DNA from: Methanohalobium evestigatum Z-7303
GTDB taxonomy: Archaea; Halobacteriota; Methanosarcinia; Methanosarcinales; Methanosarcinaceae
Assembly: GCF_000196655.1 (NCBI RefSeq)
Contig: NC_014253.1
Location: 1,877,423-1,941,422, forward strand
Length of the DNA stretch: 64,000 bases
Direction: 5' to 3'
The notes beneath the pieces are model-generated. The model had not been told where the DNA came from. It did no database searches and saw only the letters and a list, made by a program, of their open reading frames with translations. Of the stretch, positions 26,640 to 34,652 are shown piece after piece; position 1 is the stretch's first letter; the number at the start of each line of letters is the position of its first letter. A program made the position numbers and the translations under genes.

Positions 26640-27176
26640 ATGAGTGAGACCAATAAAAATAAAAAAATATTCAAAGCTTTGGGCTGCAATACCCGACTGA
26701 ATATACTCAAACTACTGGCAGATAATGAAATGCATATTACAGGTATAGCCAATGAGTTAGGCATATCTGTTCCAGTAACTGCAAAACATATAAGAATATT
26801 AGAAAATGCAGAACTTGTTGAACGTCAAAAGTTTGGTAATTCACATATATTAAAAGTTAATACAGAAAACATCTATACCATTTTGGATAAATTCGCACCA
26901 ACCAAAGATATAGAAGTTGAAAGAGGAACTAACCTCCTTGATATACTCAAAAAGGTCTCATCAGTTGAAGTAAAAAAGATAGGAGATAGAGAAGCTGTCG
27001 TATCTACAGACGGAGATGAGGGTTTTTTCGTTTATGAAGTCAACGGGAAAATGTCAGATAAAACCGTTCATGAATGTACTTTTGAAGATGATGCTATTGT
27101 AGAATGGAAAAAGCTGGAACCTATTACCAGGTTGAAACTCGATATTAACATTAAAGACCATGAAGATAATAGTTAA
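26640..27176 (+). CDS. ArsR-type regulator with C-terminal DUF4430-like domain
   Basis: A 178-aa protein. Residues about 8-80 form an ArsR-type winged helix (IFKALGCNTRLNILKLLADNEMHITGIANELGISVPVTAKHIRILENAELVERQKFGNSHILKV). Residues about 92-160 resemble DUF4430, the transcobalamin C-terminal-like fold: GTNLLDILKKV, then GFFVYEVNGKMSDKTVHECTFEDDAIVEWKK. I know of no described regulator of this architecture, so the second assignment is by pattern only. Position upstream of a metal-binding surface protein and cbiMQO suggests sensing of cobalt, nickel or a corrinoid. The ATG at 26640 is used; an upstream TTG at 26631 is possible. Confidence 0.75.
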   Translation: MSETNKNKKIFKALGCNTRLNILKLLADNEMHITGIANELGISVPVTAKHIRILENAELVERQKFGNSHILKVNTENIYTILDKFAPTKDIEVERGTNLLDILKKVSSVEVKKIGDREAVVSTDGDEGFFVYEVNGKMSDKTVHECTFEDDAIVEWKKLEPITRLKLDINIKDHEDNS

Positions 27177-27329
27177 ACTATACTCATGGTTGCTGATAAA
27201 AATTTAAAATTTTACTTTTACTATATTATTTTTAACATTTTTAAATTAATCAATTTTACTTGATTTAATTAGTTCAAATAATAATCCCAATTTTTTATTG
27301 TTCCCTTGTTTCAGGATTTATTACTTCTT

Positions 27330-27347
27330 GTTAACCATATGGTTAAC
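27330..27347. promoter_or_regulatory. 18-bp perfect palindrome (operator 3) before the His-rich protein gene
   Basis: GTTAACCATATGGTTAAC is fully self-complementary and lies 92 bases before the start of the surface protein gene. Its central 16 bases have the same length and TTA-CC/GG-TAA half sites as operators 1 and 2. Confidence 0.6.
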
Positions 27348-27439
27348 GTACGTTTGTCAAATCCAAATTGATTTAATTTATATTTACGTCATGGTTTCAT
27401 ACCGAATTTTACTAAATTAATAGATGAAAGGTGATTGTA

Positions 27440-28642
27440 ATGAATAAATTCAATATATTAGGAATAATTTTAGTATCAACTTTAATTGTGTTTGCTTTAA
27501 GTGTACCAGTCTCCGCTCATGAAGGACATTCACATGATAACGTCTCTCAATCACTGGTTGAGGTTGAAGATCATGCAAATGAGATAATAATTGTGGCAGA
27601 AACTATCCACACTGAGTCCGCAAAGATTGCTGATGACAAATCGTTAAATGCTGACCTGAGAACAAAAGCAGAAACTGTTCACAAATCTTCTCACGAGATG
27701 GAACACATTGCAAAAGAAATCATCAATCATGTCGAAACTCTTGAGAGTATTGAACACCCGGATGAAAACAAGGATAAGGTAAAAACTGAAATTAGTGAAA
27801 TCAACGAACACATCGATGAATTAGCCAATCTCCTGAACTCAAAATCAGATGCTGTTCATGAAGTGGAAGAAAATACACCACAATCACACAAAGAATATGC
27901 TGAAAACATTCACCATGAGTTCCATGAACTCGGTGATATCGGAAGCCACCTTAAAGAGCATGCTTCTGAAATTGAAAGCGATGTGATTGGAACTGGAGAA
28001 GAATATGACCACGAACATGAAGAAGGTTCTGCATTAGCAGAAGTTGAAGAACATGCAAATGAGATTATAAGTGTGGCAGGAACCATCCACACTAAGTCCG
28101 CAAAGGTTGCTGATGACAAATCGTTAAATGATGACCTGAGAGAAAAAGCAGAGACAGTTCACAAATCTTCTCACGAGATGGAACACATTGCAAAAGAAAT
28201 CATCAGTCATGTCGAAACTCTTGAAGGAATTGAACACCCGGATGAAAACAAGGATAAGGTAAAAACTGAAATTAGCGAAATCAACGAACACATCGATGAA
28301 TTAGCCAATCTCCTGAACTCAAAATCAGATGCTGTTCATGAAGTGGAAGAAAATACACCGCAATCACACAAAGAATATGCTAAAGACATTCACCATGAGT
28401 TCCATGAACTCGGTGATATCGGAAGCCACCTTAAAGAGCATGCTTCTGAAATTGAAAGCGATGTGATTGGAACTGGAGAAGAACATGACCACGAACATGA
28501 AGAAGGTTCATCATCCGAAAGCGAATCCAGTTCTAAATCTTCAGAATCTGAACAAGAAGGAGCTGTTGAGAGTCCAGGATTTGGTTCATTGTTAGCAATA
28601 TCCGGAATGTTTGCAGTTGTCTATCTTGTAAAAAGAAAATGA
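27440..28642 (+). CDS. His-rich, internally duplicated surface protein with PGF-CTERM-like anchor
   Basis: A 400-aa exported protein. A signal peptide ends at about VPVSA, followed by HEGHSHD. Two almost identical 160-residue repeats follow (about 39-198 and 199-358), each helical, rich in His and Glu, with paired motifs such as HKSSHEMEHIAKEII and HHEFHELGDIGSHLKEH and ending DHEHEEGS. A Ser/Glu spacer leads to SPGFGSLLAISGMFAVVYLVKRK, which looks like a PGF-CTERM anchor processed by an archaeosortase. Position upstream of cbiM suggests it captures Ni or Co outside the cell. GGTGA 5 bases upstream supports the ATG at 27440. Confidence 0.75.
   Translation: MNKFNILGIILVSTLIVFALSVPVSAHEGHSHDNVSQSLVEVEDHANEIIIVAETIHTESAKIADDKSLNADLRTKAETVHKSSHEMEHIAKEIINHVETLESIEHPDENKDKVKTEISEINEHIDELANLLNSKSDAVHEVEENTPQSHKEYAENIHHEFHELGDIGSHLKEHASEIESDVIGTGEEYDHEHEEGSALAEVEEHANEIISVAGTIHTKSAKVADDKSLNDDLREKAETVHKSSHEMEHIAKEIISHVETLEGIEHPDENKDKVKTEISEINEHIDELANLLNSKSDAVHEVEENTPQSHKEYAKDIHHEFHELGDIGSHLKEHASEIESDVIGTGEEHDHEHEEGSSSESESSSKSSESEQEGAVESPGFGSLLAISGMFAVVYLVKRK
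27554..28513 (+). repeat. Two tandem 480-bp coding repeats
   Basis: Units 27554-28033 and 28034-28513 are nearly identical at DNA level, with only scattered substitutions. This implies a recent in-frame duplication, or gene conversion between the halves, within the surface protein gene. Confidence 0.85.
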
Positions 28643-28735
28643 ATAATAAAATAAAGCATGGGTGAATATTTTAAACCACCTATGCAATTTTAACTTATTC
28701 ATTAAATAATAAGACTATCTGGAGGATTGTAAACA

Positions 28736-29398
28736 ATGCACATATCAGATGGAGTCCTTTCTGCTACTGTTGTAACAGGTGGATGGACGATAACAATTGT
28801 CTTAGCGTTTCTAACCCTCTGGTGGATGAATCAAGAAACTGATATCACAGAAGAGATTCCCAAATTTTCTGTAATGACAGCTGCTTTCTTTGTGGCGTCC
28901 TTGATTCATCTCCCGATCGGCCCCACAAGCGTTCATATGATTTTCAATGGTCTTGTAGGTGTCGTTCTTGGTCCACTTGCATATCTGTCATTGGTGGTGG
29001 GTCTCATATTACAGGCGTTCCTGTTCCAGCATGGAGGAGTGACCACTATTGGTGTAAACGCAATGAATATTGGTATTCCTGCTCTTTTGAGTTACTATGC
29101 ATTTAAGAAAGGTTATGATTTTGGTATTTCTGAAAAAATAATGGGTGCTTTCAGTGGCGGAGCAGCTATTTTTATGACCGTTATATTGCTTTCTATAACT
29201 CTATTAACAACAGGTCAAGAATTTATCGGTGTTGCACAGGTATCTGCAGCAGCACATGCACCGCTAATGGTAGTTGAAGCAATAATCACAGGGTCTGTTG
29301 TGACATATCTCTCTAAAGTTAAACCTGAATTGTTGCCTATAAAAATTAATAAAAATGAAAAATCAATGGAGGCATCTAAATATGGTACTGAATTTTAA
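28736..29398 (+). CDS. cbiM: ECF cobalt/nickel transporter substrate-binding subunit CbiM
   Basis: A 220-aa membrane protein. The N-terminal MHISDGVL is the CbiM/NikM metal site, where the amine and His2 bind Co or Ni, and LIHLPIGPTSVHMIFNGLVGVVLGPLAYLS and FQHGGVTTIGVNAMNIGIPALLSYY are conserved. About 6-7 membrane segments. Whether it carries Co or Ni cannot be told from sequence. TGGAGG precedes the ATG. Its 3' end overlaps the next gene by 17 bases, so coupling with the accessory subunit is likely. Confidence 0.93.
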   Translation: MHISDGVLSATVVTGGWTITIVLAFLTLWWMNQETDITEEIPKFSVMTAAFFVASLIHLPIGPTSVHMIFNGLVGVVLGPLAYLSLVVGLILQAFLFQHGGVTTIGVNAMNIGIPALLSYYAFKKGYDFGISEKIMGAFSGGAAIFMTVILLSITLLTTGQEFIGVAQVSAAAHAPLMVVEAIITGSVVTYLSKVKPELLPIKINKNEKSMEASKYGTEF

Positions 29399-29885
29399 CC
29401 GAATTTTACTGGTAATCTCCATTTTAACTATGGTTTTCGTTCCTGCTACATCTGCACACAGCGTGCATATGGACGTTATCGAAAAATCAACTGATAAAAT
29501 CAAGGTCAAAGCCTATTATGGTGGTGGCGACCCTATGAAAGATGTTGAAGTAAATGTCTATTTAATTACTGAAAATGATGAAGAACCCTATATAGAGGAC
29601 AAGTCAACAGATGAAAAAGGAATGTATTCTTTTGAACCTAAACAGGGACACGAGGTTTACAAAGTAGTGGCATCTGATTTTGGGCACCAAGTTGAAAAAA
29701 AGGTTATTTTGGAGTCTCAATCATCATCCTCATCTAATGGGTCATCCAATAATAGTGATACTGATGGACTGCCTATGCCTGCAAGAATAGTATCTGGTTT
29801 TGGATACATTGCAGGTATTGCAGGTATTGGGATGATGGCAAATGCCAGAAAAATAAAGAAAAAATATGAAAACGAAAATAAATAA
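29382..29885 (+). CDS. NikL/CbiN-like exported accessory protein of the ECF importer
   Basis: A 167-aa protein with a signal peptide (ILLVISILTMVFVPATSA), a beta-rich domain starting HSVHMDVIEKSTDKIKVKAYYGGGDPMKDVEVNVYLI, then a Ser/Asn-rich linker, and a C-terminal membrane segment followed by a basic tail. It occupies the position of CbiN or NikL (DUF4198-type) in other importers, and the His near the mature N-terminus (AHSVH) could bind metal. The ATG at 29382 is preferred because GGAGG lies 9 bases upstream within cbiM; the ATG at 29355 gives no signal peptide start. Function by position, moderate certainty. Confidence 0.65.
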   Translation: MVLNFNRILLVISILTMVFVPATSAHSVHMDVIEKSTDKIKVKAYYGGGDPMKDVEVNVYLITENDEEPYIEDKSTDEKGMYSFEPKQGHEVYKVVASDFGHQVEKKVILESQSSSSSNGSSNNSDTDGLPMPARIVSGFGYIAGIAGIGMMANARKIKKKYENENK

Positions 29886-29909
29886 ATGAACAGAGAACTA
29901 AAATAAACA

Positions 29910-30668
29910 ATGAACTATCCAAGGATTGACGCATATTCAGAAATCGAATCAGTAATACACAATTTCGACCCCAGAGCAAAGATTATAACATTTACAGTCC
30001 TCATATTTTCCTTTGCTTTTATCGAAAGTTTGACAGTAGCTATGTTTGCTGTTTTGTTTTCAGTAAGTCTGATATTTATTTCCAAATTACCTATTGAATT
30101 TGTTTACGCACGCTTAAAATATCCAATAATATTCATATTTGCTATTTTTGTGATAATGTGCTTTACAGTAGAAGGTAACATAATAATAGATTCATATTTT
30201 GTAAGTGTTACTCTGGAAGGGTTAAAAATTGGGTTACTTATATTTCTCAGAGCTACTGCTGCTTTAATTATTGCATTTTTAATGCTTGCCACTAACAGGT
30301 TTGATACCGTTATAAAAGCTTTATATATGTTGAAATTGCCGAATGCAGTTGTTCAGATGATTGTATTTTCTTATCGATATATTTTTGTTTTGGTGGATGA
30401 ATTTCAAAATATGAAAAAATCAATGTCTGCAAAAGGTTTTGAAATTAAAGCCAACAGATATGGATTATCTACTATAGGAAACCTGATAGGAATGTTACTT
30501 GTTAAAAGTTATGAAAGAGGGGAAAGAGTACATAAGTCGATGATTTCAAAGGGTTATGAAGGGAAACCAAGAATGGATACAAATTACAATTTAATGTTTT
30601 CTGACTATGTGTTAACGATTTTTATGATGATCTTCGCGTTTGGCGTACATATTTATCCGGTGATATAA
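29910..30668 (+). CDS. cbiQ: ECF transporter transmembrane subunit CbiQ
   Basis: A 252-aa coupling subunit with five or so membrane segments. SVIHNFDPRAKIITF near the N-terminus and the coupling-helix motifs around KKSMSAKGFEIK and RGERVHKSMISKGYEGKPRM are those that touch the ATPase. Its stop overlaps the cbiO start by one base (TAATG), so the two are translated together. Confidence 0.9.
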   Translation: MNYPRIDAYSEIESVIHNFDPRAKIITFTVLIFSFAFIESLTVAMFAVLFSVSLIFISKLPIEFVYARLKYPIIFIFAIFVIMCFTVEGNIIIDSYFVSVTLEGLKIGLLIFLRATAALIIAFLMLATNRFDTVIKALYMLKLPNAVVQMIVFSYRYIFVLVDEFQNMKKSMSAKGFEIKANRYGLSTIGNLIGMLLVKSYERGERVHKSMISKGYEGKPRMDTNYNLMFSDYVLTIFMMIFAFGVHIYPVI

Positions 30669-31591
30669 TGAAAAGAACTGCAGTATCCATAAAAAATTTG
30701 GATTACACATATCCAAACAGTAAAAAAGTCTTAGATAATGTTAACATGGAGGTTTTTGAAGGAGAAAAAATTACAATCATGGGTCCAAATGGTGCTGGTA
30801 AAACCACTCTTTTGCTACATCTAAACGGTACATTAAAAACATCAAATAGCGATAATGTTTATATTTTTGAACAGGCAATCAGTTCAATGAATATAAAAGA
30901 CCGGATACAATATGTAGGAATTTTATTCGAAGACCCTGATGACCAGCTATTCATGCCGACAGTTTATGATGATGTTGCTTTTGGGCCTTATAATATGGGT
31001 CTGGACAAAAAAGAAGTTGACAAAAGAGTTAAAAAATCCATGACCAGAGTAGGACTTCAAGGATTTGAAAATGAAGTCCCCCAACATTTGAGCACTGGTC
31101 AAAAAAAGAAAGTTGCATTGGCTGCAGTTATTTCAATGGAACCTAAAATACTTGTTTTGGACGAACCAACTGCTAATCTTGATCCAAAAAGCAAATCAGA
31201 GATCATATCATTTATCAAGGAACTTAATGAAAAAGAAGGTATTACTACAATAATAGCTACTCATGATGTGAATACAATATCATATCTTACAGATAGAGTA
31301 TATGTTCTTAATGAAAAGATAGTAGCCTCAGGAACACCACATGATATATTTTCAAATCCTGAATTATTGAAACAATTTAACTTGGAAGCACCTGATCCAC
31401 TTAAAATTTTCCGAATGCTGGAGTGTTTTGGGTATGATAGTAAAAATCATCCTTTATCAATAAATGAAGCTGCGGAAAACCTTATAAACGCCATGCAAGA
31501 AAACGGTGACGTCATGAACCTCCAAATGGATAAAGATGCGTATGAAAACATAAAACAACTGGTAAATCTTTATACTTACCACCCTTTCTGA
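30668..31591 (+). CDS. cbiO: ECF transporter ATPase CbiO
   Basis: A 307-aa ABC ATPase that powers Co/Ni uptake. Walker A GPNGAGKTTL near residue 40, the signature LSTGQKKKVALAAV near 140, and Walker B ILVLDEPTANLD near 160 are all intact, followed by the His-loop IIATHD. The C-terminal extension of about 60 residues is rather long (LECFGYDSKNHPLSINEAAENLI...). The gene ends just before a solo tnpB element, but no truncation is evident. Confidence 0.93.
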   Translation: MKRTAVSIKNLDYTYPNSKKVLDNVNMEVFEGEKITIMGPNGAGKTTLLLHLNGTLKTSNSDNVYIFEQAISSMNIKDRIQYVGILFEDPDDQLFMPTVYDDVAFGPYNMGLDKKEVDKRVKKSMTRVGLQGFENEVPQHLSTGQKKKVALAAVISMEPKILVLDEPTANLDPKSKSEIISFIKELNEKEGITTIIATHDVNTISYLTDRVYVLNEKIVASGTPHDIFSNPELLKQFNLEAPDPLKIFRMLECFGYDSKNHPLSINEAAENLINAMQENGDVMNLQMDKDAYENIKQLVNLYTYHPF

Positions 31592-31637
31592 GATAAGTAT
31601 TCACGAGAAATGGAGAAGGAAGCCAACAGTTTCAACT

Positions 31638-32860
31638 TTTGGAGGAATGCGTCCAAACTTAAACAAACCATTGATGACCAGCAGTAACATCTCTGATTCA
31701 TAATTATTTTATATGTATCTAACATATTTGTAGATAGCATGTACCTGACGTTGAAAGTAAAACTGAATCCCGATAGAAAACAAAGCAATAAACTATTGAC
31801 AACTATGGAAAAGTTCAATGAGGCCTGCAACTATGCTTCTGAGACTGCATGGCACAACAAGAAATTTGGTAAAACCGGGATTCAGAAATTGACTTATTAT
31901 GACATTAGGCAAAAATTCGCTCTGTCTGCTCAATTGACTGTCAGGGCAATCGGTAAAGTAGCTGAAAGCTACAGCAACGACAGAAAAACCATGCACAAAT
32001 TCAATAGAAGAGGTGCAGTGGTCTACGACCAGAGAGTTCTGTCGTTCAAGGGAAAAGATATGGTTTCCATACTTACTCTGAATGGGCGTGAGAAGATAAG
32101 TATATCTTACGGTGATTATAGACCTTTTGACATAAGTAAAATCCGAGGTCAAACAGACCTGATTTACGAAGATAATAATTTTTACCTGATGCTTGTGATG
32201 GAAGTGGGTGAAAACGAGGTTGAATATAACGATGATGTCATGGGAGTAGACCTTGGCGTAGTTAATATAGCAACCACTTCTAATAACGAAGTTTACAAAG
32301 GCACAAAAGCTGATGAGATACGAGAGCGATATACCAGTCTAAAATCGAGATTGCAGTCAGCTGGAACATGGTCCGCCAAGGAGCACCTCAAGAAATTATC
32401 CAAAAAGGAACGCCGGTTCAAACGTGACTTGAATCACCGGGTTGCCAAACAACTGGTTAAACGCGCTAAAGACACGTCCCGGGCTATTGCATTGGAAAAC
32501 CTCAACGGTTTTCGTCCGGAGGCTACGGTTACTAAAGCGCAGAAAGATAGGTTGGGTAAATGGGCGTTCTCTGAATTGACCGATTTCATATTATACAAAT
32601 CAAAACTTGAAGGAGTACCTGTTATAATAATTAACCCGATGTATACTTCGCAGCAATGTTCTGAGTGCGGGCATATCAATAAGAGCAACCGCCAGAAACA
32701 GGCTAACTTCAGGTGTAAGACATGCGGTCATAGAGAGAACGCCGACTACAATGCTTCGAAGAACATTGCACACAGGGGAGCTGTCAGCCTTCCTGATGTC
32801 CTCCGCTTAACTTCTATTAGTTAAGAGATGGAAGGACAAGCTAACCGCTTTAGCGGTTAG
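31638..32860 (+). mobile_element. Solo tnpB insertion element (IS200/IS605 type)
   Basis: A tnpB gene without tnpA, with a terminal hairpin on the right: CTAACCGC at 32841-32848 and GCGGTTAG at 32853-32860 around a TTTA loop. On the left, TTTGGA/TCCAAA at 31638-31657 is a weaker candidate. Exact ends are not defined. Confidence 0.6.
31739..32824 (+). CDS. tnpB: TnpB RNA-guided nuclease, intact
   Basis: A 361-aa TnpB with all key parts: RuvC-I Asp in MGVDLGVVN (about 192), RuvC-II Glu in IALENLNGFRPE (about 260), a CSECGH...CKTCGH zinc finger (about 310-335) and RuvC-III Asp in ENADYNASKN (about 338). TnpB proteins use an RNA overlapping the 3' end of their gene to cut DNA at matching sites and help the element persist. 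No tnpA is adjacent, so mobility would depend on one in trans. It differs in sequence from the other three TnpB copies in the window, which lack this zinc finger type or are broken. Confidence 0.9.
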   Translation: MYLTLKVKLNPDRKQSNKLLTTMEKFNEACNYASETAWHNKKFGKTGIQKLTYYDIRQKFALSAQLTVRAIGKVAESYSNDRKTMHKFNRRGAVVYDQRVLSFKGKDMVSILTLNGREKISISYGDYRPFDISKIRGQTDLIYEDNNFYLMLVMEVGENEVEYNDDVMGVDLGVVNIATTSNNEVYKGTKADEIRERYTSLKSRLQSAGTWSAKEHLKKLSKKERRFKRDLNHRVAKQLVKRAKDTSRAIALENLNGFRPEATVTKAQKDRLGKWAFSELTDFILYKSKLEGVPVIIINPMYTSQQCSECGHINKSNRQKQANFRCKTCGHRENADYNASKNIAHRGAVSLPDVLRLTSIS

Positions 32861-33084
32861 TAGCTGACAAAACGCAATATATCAATAAATATTGTTGGGT
32901 GTATATATTGTAAAAATCAATATAATAATATAATGAAATATAATAACTTGTATTATTCTCATTTTATAGTCGATAACTCAATATTTGTTGCTTATAATTA
33001 TTGAAATATATTGCAAATTAATAACAAATAATCTGTGTTCAACTATAGTTGCTATAGATTTTTTATTCAAAAGAGTAATAGTAT

Positions 33085-33954
33085 ATGTATATGAATAGTG
33101 GGAATACTCGATATCTACCTGATATATTATTCCTTTTTGTTTTTCTACCACTTTTTTTAACTGTAGTATATTTTACTTCATTAAATAGTGCATTTATATT
33201 ACATACAGATGATTATACTATTTTTACAATATACGCCACAAATTTCGCTCATTTTGATTATAACCATTTCATGAGCAACCTTTTGTCGTATATGGTTATA
33301 ATATTGTTAATTTTTATTTTTTTCAGAATATTTGGATTATGTGAAAGAAAAAATTTTTATTTAAACCTGTTAACCATTTTTATTATTGCACCGTTTGGAA
33401 TTTCTCTGTTCAGTCTCCTTATTTATGACATGGATAAAATATTGGGATTTTCAGGTATCGTATCATCTCTATTAGGCTATTTTACAGCCTCATTTGTGAC
33501 CTATACATATAAAAAAGCAGATATAAATTTGAACCGTACAATTTTGTTCTTGTTCCCTGTGATTTTTTTTAATTTATCTATATTATCACTTATTAGGTAT
33601 GGATTAATAGAAAATACAGGACTTGATTTGTTACTGATTTTTATCCTTTCAATTTACCTTCTTGATGAAGCTAAAATTGATATCATCAAAATATATCATT
33701 CGTTTAAAAATAATAATCTAGTAAATAGTAACTTTAAAAATATACCATTTTACTGGTATGCAATAGCTACTGTATTATTTTTCTTTACATTTACAATAGG
33801 TTTGTGGTTAATTCTCTTCCCTGAAAAAGTCCTAAATAATGGTAACATAACAAACATACAGGGGCATTATATAGGATTCATGATTGGAACATTAACACCT
33901 ATCTTAACCTATAACCTAAAAGTTTACATAAAAAAATTAACTCAATTAAATTAA
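33085..33954 (+). CDS. Rhomboid-like intramembrane serine protease
   Basis: A 289-aa protein with about 7-8 membrane segments. The rhomboid landmarks are present: HFDYNHFMSNLLSY (the loop/helix HxxxHxxxN), GFSGIVSSLLGYF with the catalytic Ser in GxSG (about residue 126), and GHYIGFMIGTL with the catalytic His (about 263). The long stretch between Ser and His carries extra helices and a charged loop, unlike compact rhomboids. Substrate unknown. Two ATGs (33085, 33091) are possible starts. Confidence 0.75.
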   Translation: MYMNSGNTRYLPDILFLFVFLPLFLTVVYFTSLNSAFILHTDDYTIFTIYATNFAHFDYNHFMSNLLSYMVIILLIFIFFRIFGLCERKNFYLNLLTIFIIAPFGISLFSLLIYDMDKILGFSGIVSSLLGYFTASFVTYTYKKADINLNRTILFLFPVIFFNLSILSLIRYGLIENTGLDLLLIFILSIYLLDEAKIDIIKIYHSFKNNNLVNSNFKNIPFYWYAIATVLFFFTFTIGLWLILFPEKVLNNGNITNIQGHYIGFMIGTLTPILTYNLKVYIKKLTQLN

Positions 33955-34010
33955 ACTAAACCATCTCATAATAAAGATATTGATCACCCTGAAACTAGCA
34001 AACTTGCTTA

Positions 34011-34024
34011 GTAGTCCCGGGCGG
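34011..34024 (-). repeat. 14-base copy of the tRNA-Gln 3' end
   Basis: GTAGTCCCGGGCGG is identical to 16962-16975, which spans the last T-stem bases, acceptor 3' strand, A73 and first C of the CCA of tRNA-Gln, in the same orientation. No other tRNA part follows. It may be the scar of an element that used a tRNA 3' end as attachment site, or a rearrangement remnant. Confidence 0.45.
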
Positions 34025-34117
34025 TTTTTCCTAAGTAAAAAATTCTCAAAAAAGATGTACTATATATGATTAAAGAGTTAATAGTAATATTTGAGGGATT
34101 ATAAAAAAATTCAAAGA

Positions 34118-34192
34118 TGCTCCGGATGGGATTTGAACCCATGTTTTCGGCTCGAAAGGCCGAAATGATTGGCCCGACTACACTACCGGAGC
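34118..34192 (-). tRNA. tRNA-Glu (UUC)
   Basis: A 75-nt minus-strand tRNA with acceptor GCTCCGG/CCGGAGC, anticodon arm TCGGC-CTTTCGA-GCCGA (anticodon TTC), T arm ATGGG-TTCAAAT-CCCAT and discriminator A73. CCA is not encoded. Confidence 0.95.
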
Positions 34193-34271
34193 AAATTGGA
34201 TTGTTTCGGTGCGGGAATACACAATTACCACGCACCTATATATAATTTTCGATTTTTACTGGAATTGAGAT

Positions 34272-34631
34272 TCAACATTGTGCTTTTGACTGGGATGTTT
34301 CATCTTCTTCATCCAGTTTCACAATCCATTCGGTCAAATATTCACAATATTCTGGTTCACATGCCAGCCTGCATCCTGCACAAGGTGAGAACATACTTCC
34401 TGACAAAAGCATCTCATAGGATGGTTTTGGTTCTTCAGCACTTTTTAAAAGATAAGTTCTTGAACCCTTTGAAGTCGCTGATTCACGGATTATTAATCCT
34501 TTTTTCAACAGTTTTGACACAATCCTTGAACACTTACGGCTGTCTATATTCATCTCTTTCCAGAGCTGGTTCTGATATATCCCCTCTGGATGTTCTTTTA
34601 TTACTTTTAAAGCCAGTTCTTCAGGTTCCAT
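34272..34631 (-). CDS. Winged-helix regulator with C-terminal four-Cys cluster
   Basis: A 119-aa protein. Residues about 4-65 form a MarR/Lrp-like winged helix (EELALKVIKEHPEGIYQNQLWKEMNIDSRKCSRIVSKLLKKGLIIRE...). The C-terminal part has CAGCRLACEPEYC, a Cx2Cx3Cx4C cluster fit for Fe-S or zinc, which suggests redox or metal sensing. It is followed by an Sm protein gene on the same strand after a 21-base gap... that gene lies upstream in transcription order. I recognise no named family. Confidence 0.75.
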   Translation of the reverse strand: MEPEELALKVIKEHPEGIYQNQLWKEMNIDSRKCSRIVSKLLKKGLIIRESATSKGSRTYLLKSAEEPKPSYEMLLSGSMFSPCAGCRLACEPEYCEYLTEWIVKLDEEDETSQSKAQC

Positions 34632-34652
34632 AATATCCTGTATCTTTTTTTA

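Noticed and set aside
27554-28513. CRISPR-like or non-coding repeat
   Set aside because: There are only two units of 480 bp and both are coding in frame; this is a protein domain duplication.
31592-31738. Truncation of cbiO by the solo tnpB element
   Set aside because: CbiO is longer than usual, not shorter, and has all motifs; the element appears to have inserted just downstream.
16960-34024. A 17-kb integrated element between tRNA-Gln and its 14-base copy
   Set aside because: The interval contains mostly core genes (DRG, MoeA, IlvE, tRNA-Arg, cbiMQO), and no integrase or phage genes are seen.
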